A stretch of 9,209 nucleotides of DNA from positions 1-9,209 of the forward strand of contig JABEVL010000173.1 in the NCBI GenBank assembly GCA_013043995.1, in the 5' to 3' direction. The translations under genes were made by a program, and so were the position numbers. Positions 5,893 through 9,209 of the stretch are shown here, one piece after another; position 1 is the stretch's first letter, and each line of letters starts with the position of its first letter. This DNA comes from Spirochaetales bacterium (GTDB lineage: Bacteria > Spirochaetota > Spirochaetia > JABEVK01). The notes below the pieces were generated by a model, which saw only the letters and a list, made by a program, of their open reading frames with translations, was not told where the DNA came from and did no database searches.

Positions 5893-7386
5893 ATGTCAGT
5901 TTTTGGATTCGTTGCCCTGGGGTACGAAGGTGAGCTCGTTCGTGTCGAAGTCGACGTTCGCCCCGGTATCCCCGGAATGGAGATTGTAGGTTTGCCGAGT
6001 GGGGCCGTGAGGGAAGCCCGTGAAAGAATTCGCATCGCCTGGAAAAATACAGGTTTCAAATTTCCTCAGGAAAGGACTCTCGTCAACTTGTCACCTGCAG
6101 ATCTACCCAAAACAGGGGCCGGCTTTGATCTGCCCATGGCCCTGGCCCTTTTGGAGGCTACGGGTCAAGTCCCAACAGTCCCGTCCTATTTGGCCCTTGG
6201 CGAATTGGCTCTCGATGGAAGTTTGCGCCGGGTCGCAGGAATACTCCCCGCCTTGGCCAAAGCTTCAGAACTAGGCATCAAAAGAGCCTTACTTCCCTCG
6301 GCTTGCCAGGAAGAAGCCGAAGCTCTTTCGGGGATCGAGTTTATTTCGGCTCCCAATCTTTCTGAACTCGTCGAGAATTTGAAGAGTCAATGCTGGCGCA
6401 CGACTAGGGGAATGGGCGTTCTGGAAAGGCGCCGTCTTGACGTTGATGCCCAGCTAGGAAACTGGAGAACCCGTCCTGGGCTGAATGAAGTTTTGGCCGT
6501 GGCGGCTGCTGGTGGGCACTCGGTCCTGCTGTACGGACCTCCTGGGGGTGGAAAAACAGTGGCGGCGAGAAACTTGCGGGTTTTAACCCCTCCCTTAGAA
6601 CCCGATGAAGCTTGGGAGGTAGCCCGATTGAAGTCGCTACGAGGCGAAGAGAACCATTACTACCCGGAAGTGCCTTTCCGCGAACCCCACCATGCGGCCA
6701 ACCTCGCCGGTTTAGTCGGTGGGGGACGGTCTTGGGAACCCGGCGAAGCTTCCTTGGCGCACCGGGGTATCCTTTTTCTTGATGAAGCTCCCCAGTTTGC
6801 CCCTAGCTTCTTGCAAACCTTGCGCGAGCCCCTTGAAGACGGTTGGCTTCGTTTGGCCAGAGCTGGTCGTCAGGTTTCATACCCCGCACGATTTCAACTC
6901 GTGATGACAGCCAACGCCTGTCCGTGCGGCCAGGCCGGACGTACAAAGGGAGTTTGTCTTTGCGGTGCTCAAACGATCCGGCGGTATTGGGACCGGCTGG
7001 GTGGTGCCCTCATCGACAGGGTAGACATACGGATTTTTCTCAATGCCGAAGCGGAATCCGCCCCTTTGGATCTCCAAGAGATGAAAAAGACCCTAGTAAG
7101 ACTTGAAAACGCTTTGGAACGGCGCCGTTCGAGGAAAAGCCAGGAAAAAAATGCTTGGCGAGACTGGCGTGAAGTGCTGGACTCTACCCCATTGTTGACA
7201 TCACAAAAAAACTTATGGAAAGAAACCCTTCACAGGGAAGACTGGTCGAGCCGGGGGGGCGTTTCGTTGATCCGAATGGCAAGGACTTTGGCTGACCTTG
7301 ACGACAGGGACCAAATCCGCGACGAGGATTTGCTTCGAGCTATATCATTCCGCAAGCCTGCAGGCGAGCAGTACTGGCAAAACTGA
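5893..7386 (+). CDS. comM: ComM/YifB family AAA+ ATPase
   Basis: A complete 497-residue protein, close to the usual length of the family (E. coli YifB about 506). Members are hexameric AAA+ helicases; ComM in Vibrio promotes branch migration during integration of transforming DNA. Order: an N-terminal ChlI-like domain (GLPSGAVREARERI, NLSPADLPKTGAGFDLP), Walker A GPPGGGKT (residues 215-222), the FREPHHAAN..GLVGGG segment, Walker B ILFLDE (293-298), the cysteine cluster NACPCG...CLCG (341-358), and the C-terminal helical domain ending RMARTLADLDDRDQI. I chose ATG 5893, not the in-frame TTG at 5875, because GGGAG (5882-5886) lies six bases upstream and homologues begin with MS. It starts 44 bases after phoR, so read-through from the Pho operon is possible. 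A run of seven G (7253-7259) encodes intact RGG. No damage seen; a natural-competence role in this organism is not shown. Confidence 0.93.
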   Translation: MSVFGFVALGYEGELVRVEVDVRPGIPGMEIVGLPSGAVREARERIRIAWKNTGFKFPQERTLVNLSPADLPKTGAGFDLPMALALLEATGQVPTVPSYLALGELALDGSLRRVAGILPALAKASELGIKRALLPSACQEEAEALSGIEFISAPNLSELVENLKSQCWRTTRGMGVLERRRLDVDAQLGNWRTRPGLNEVLAVAAAGGHSVLLYGPPGGGKTVAARNLRVLTPPLEPDEAWEVARLKSLRGEENHYYPEVPFREPHHAANLAGLVGGGRSWEPGEASLAHRGILFLDEAPQFAPSFLQTLREPLEDGWLRLARAGRQVSYPARFQLVMTANACPCGQAGRTKGVCLCGAQTIRRYWDRLGGALIDRVDIRIFLNAEAESAPLDLQEMKKTLVRLENALERRRSRKSQEKNAWRDWREVLDSTPLLTSQKNLWKETLHREDWSSRGGVSLIRMARTLADLDDRDQIRDEDLLRAISFRKPAGEQYWQN

Positions 7387-7425
7387 AGCAACTCCGCCCG
7401 ACGTCTGGTCGAGTTTCCTGGAGAT

Positions 7426-7434
7426 TGCTATAAT
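7426..7434 (+). promoter_or_regulatory. Extended -10 promoter of htrA
   Basis: TGCTATAAT is a perfect extended -10 (TG at 7426-7427, TATAAT at 7429-7434). No good -35 stands 16-18 bases upstream, which extended -10 promoters tolerate. Only six bases separate it from the htrA ATG at 7441, so transcription should begin at or beside the start codon. Confidence 0.65.
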
Positions 7435-7440
7435 CGGACC

Positions 7441-8658
7441 ATGAAACTTTACAGCCATTCGCAACTTTTAAAGACCGTTTTGATGACGGCCGTTGTAGCG
7501 TGCGCGGTCACCGCGGGGGTCATTCTTCTTTGGCCCCATGCAACCTCAGTAAAAGGTCTTCAAGCAGCCGACGCCCTCAATCTTGCCCCTATTTCCGCGG
7601 ATACCACAGGAACCGCAGACAACAGTTTATCGCGCTTTGACCCCGACGAAAGAGAAAACATTGAAATTTATCGTGCGGTCAACGAAGGTGTCGTCAACAT
7701 CACCACGGAGGTGATGGGGTACAATTTGTTTCTTGAACCGGTGCCGCAGTCGGGTGGCACGGGTTCGGGCTCGATCATTGACAAACGGGGCTACGTCCTG
7801 ACCAACCACCACGTCGTAGCCAACGCTGTAAAAGTCTATGTCACTCTTTACGATGGGACGCAGTACGAAGGTCGCATCGTTGGACAAGACCTTGAAAACG
7901 ACCTTGCGGTCGTGAAATTCGACCCTAAAGGAAAGGATTTAACCGTTGTTCCCTTGGGCAGAAGTGACGACTTGATGGTCGGTCAAAAGGTTCTGGCGAT
8001 CGGAAATCCCTTTGCTCTGGACCGAACGATGACTCAGGGAATCGTGAGCGCCCTGGGAAGGCCTCTTCGTTCTGATACAGGAGTTATTCTCCACAAGTTG
8101 ATCCAAACCGATGCGTCGATCAATCCGGGGAATTCAGGAGGGCCGCTATTGAATTCCCACGGTAAGATGATTGGAATCAACACCATGATCTATTCTCCAT
8201 CGGGAGGATCCGTGGGAATAGGTTTTGCCGTTCCCGTTGATACGGCGCGAAGGGTCATCCCGGACCTGATCGAACACGGCAAAGTGATAAGGGGTTGGAT
8301 CGACATCGTTCCGGTCCAGCTCTTCCCGCAGCTTGTTCGTTACGCCAATCTTCCGGTTCACCATGGACTTTTAATTTCCAAGGTCACCCCGGGTTCGCTG
8401 GCCCAGCGGGCAGGTCTCCGTGGAGGTAGTCCTGATAGAGCGGTGCGTTACGGTTCCAGCATCCTCTACTTGGGGGGGGACATCATTACAGCGATCAACG
8501 GTCAAAAAGTAGCTTCGTTAGCCGACTTGTACGGCGCCTTGGAAGCCAGTAAGCCGGGTAATGTAGTCCAGGTAACGATCTGGAGGGATGGAAGGGAAAA
8601 AGTGCTCTCCGTCACCTTGGATCAACGTCCGGACAATGCTCAATGGGAGTCCTCTTGA
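7441..8658 (+). CDS. htrA: HtrA/DegS-like membrane-anchored serine protease with one PDZ domain
   Basis: A complete 405-residue trypsin-like protease of envelope protein quality control. Residues about 8-31 form a single hydrophobic N-terminal anchor (or uncleaved signal), followed by a flexible linker to about 70. The protease domain carries the triad H124 (VLTNHHVVANA), D154 (DLENDLAVVKFD) and S232 (NPGNSGGPLLN). The C-terminal part (about 295-400) is one PDZ domain (GLLISKVTPGSLAQRAGL, GGDIITAINGQKV). One PDZ plus an anchor resembles DegS more than DegP, so it may act in the periplasm as a regulatory or quality-control protease. The ATG at 7441 gives the anchor in full, but there is no ribosome-binding site in front; with the -10 at 7429-7434 this points to a leaderless mRNA. 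Its stop overlaps the uvrB start. A run of seven G (8472-8478) encodes LGGD without disruption. Confidence 0.93.
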   Translation: MKLYSHSQLLKTVLMTAVVACAVTAGVILLWPHATSVKGLQAADALNLAPISADTTGTADNSLSRFDPDERENIEIYRAVNEGVVNITTEVMGYNLFLEPVPQSGGTGSGSIIDKRGYVLTNHHVVANAVKVYVTLYDGTQYEGRIVGQDLENDLAVVKFDPKGKDLTVVPLGRSDDLMVGQKVLAIGNPFALDRTMTQGIVSALGRPLRSDTGVILHKLIQTDASINPGNSGGPLLNSHGKMIGINTMIYSPSGGSVGIGFAVPVDTARRVIPDLIEHGKVIRGWIDIVPVQLFPQLVRYANLPVHHGLLISKVTPGSLAQRAGLRGGSPDRAVRYGSSILYLGGDIITAINGQKVASLADLYGALEASKPGNVVQVTIWRDGREKVLSVTLDQRPDNAQWESS

Positions 8659-9209
8659 GGTTAGAAGTCTCAGCGCCCTACGCTCCTGCAGGAGACCAGG
8701 GTAGCGCTATAAAATCCCTCGTCGAAGGCGTTCGACGGGGTGACCGTTTTCAAACTCTCAAGGGTGTAACAGGGTCCGGCAAGACTTTCACGATGGCCAA
8801 GGTCATCGAGGAGCTTCAGTTGCCAACTTTGGTGATGAGCCATAATAAAACTTTAGCCGCTCAGCTCTACCGAGAATTCAAGGATTTTTTTCCAAAAAAT
8901 GCTGTGGAGTATTTCGTTTCTTACTACGATTACTACCAGCCTGAAGCCTACGTTCCGTCCAAGGACCTTTACATTGAAAAAGACTCCTCGATCAATGAAG
9001 AGATTGATCGGTTGCGTTTGGCAGCGACAACCTCCTTGGCTTCCCGACGCGACGTCATCGTCGTTGCCACGGTTTCGGCTATTTATGGTCTAGGGAGTCC
9101 TGTCTCGTACTTGGAAATGAGGCAAGAGATCAGTCTTGGGCAAGATTTGTCCATCGATGGGCTCAAGCGAACCCTGATCACCCTCCAGTACGATCGCAAC
9201 GACGCTGTG
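8655..9209 (+). CDS. uvrB: UvrB, excinuclease ABC subunit B, C-terminus cut by window edge
   Basis: The first 185 codons of UvrB (E. coli 673 residues), open to the last base. UvrB is the damage-verifying helicase-like subunit of nucleotide excision repair, loaded by UvrA and then bound by UvrC. Seen here are the N-terminal YAPAGDQGSAI (family: YxPaGDQPxAI, so G replaces the usual P), Walker A GVTGSGKT (residues 37-44), SHNKTLAAQLY, the DNA-clamping beta-hairpin start YYDYYQPEAYVP (90-101), KDSSINEEIDRLR and VATVSAIYGLG. The start is TTG at 8655, overlapping the htrA stop as TTGA, with GGGAG (8645-8649) five bases upstream; this makes co-transcription and coupling with htrA likely. A stress protease and a repair gene sharing one transcript would fit an envelope/DNA stress unit, though that link is inference. 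Confidence 0.96.
   Translation, partial: MRLEVSAPYAPAGDQGSAIKSLVEGVRRGDRFQTLKGVTGSGKTFTMAKVIEELQLPTLVMSHNKTLAAQLYREFKDFFPKNAVEYFVSYYDYYQPEAYVPSKDLYIEKDSSINEEIDRLRLAATTSLASRRDVIVVATVSAIYGLGSPVSYLEMRQEISLGQDLSIDGLKRTLITLQYDRNDAV

Noticed and set aside
1..9209. CRISPR array, insertion sequence or prophage
   Set aside because: No spaced direct repeats other than the PHO box, no transposase, integrase or terminal-repeat signature in either strand.

Overview
The window most likely comes from a spirochaete (Spirochaetota, Treponema/Spirochaeta side). Three things suggest this: the secreted protein at 975-1757, which resembles what I remember as the spirochaete family DUF6675; the MurG variant (HESD...GLATR and RGDQI motifs); and the overall gene set. 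This is inference from memory, not a search. Base composition looks close to balanced. Four of the eight chromosomal genes appear to use TTG starts, and two gene pairs overlap by TTGA.

Left edge: murG (minus strand, missing only its C-terminal end) is head-to-head with a lipid-free, signal-peptide-bearing protein of unknown function (plus strand, 975-1757). Only 32 bases separate the two start codons, so the likely murG promoter lies inside the other gene's first codons.

Middle left (1758-2302): there is no intact gene, but the stretch is not blank. The minus strand carries a frameshifted remnant of the C-terminal third of a phosphate-transport ATPase (PstB), ending directly against the stop of the 975-1757 gene. 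To its right lie a large imperfect inverted repeat and a clear PHO-box promoter: three CTAACAA-type heptamers at an 11-base period, followed by TATAACT.

Middle (2303-5848): a Pho operon, pstB-phoU-phoB-phoR. phoU, phoB and phoR look intact and complete with their catalytic or signature residues. pstB does not. It has lost the Walker A Ser-Thr pair through a 6-base deletion, carries D-to-E in Walker B, R-to-P after the signature motif and H-to-R in the switch loop, and is frameshifted at a run of eight G. With the inverted remnant, two different PstB-type genes are broken within 1.4 kb, while the PHO box and PhoU-PhoB-PhoR are kept. In well-studied bacteria loss of PstB turns the Pho response on constitutively, so the retained regulators here either run unrestrained, take input from another transporter, or act with a PstB supplied elsewhere.

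Right (5893-9209): comM (a YifB-type AAA+ DNA helicase), htrA (a membrane-anchored DegS/DegP-like serine protease with one PDZ domain) and the 5' part of uvrB (nucleotide excision repair), all on the plus strand. htrA has an extended -10 element placed so close to its ATG that its transcript may be leaderless; uvrB overlaps the htrA stop and is probably co-transcribed. A small hairpin could mask the comM ribosome-binding site.
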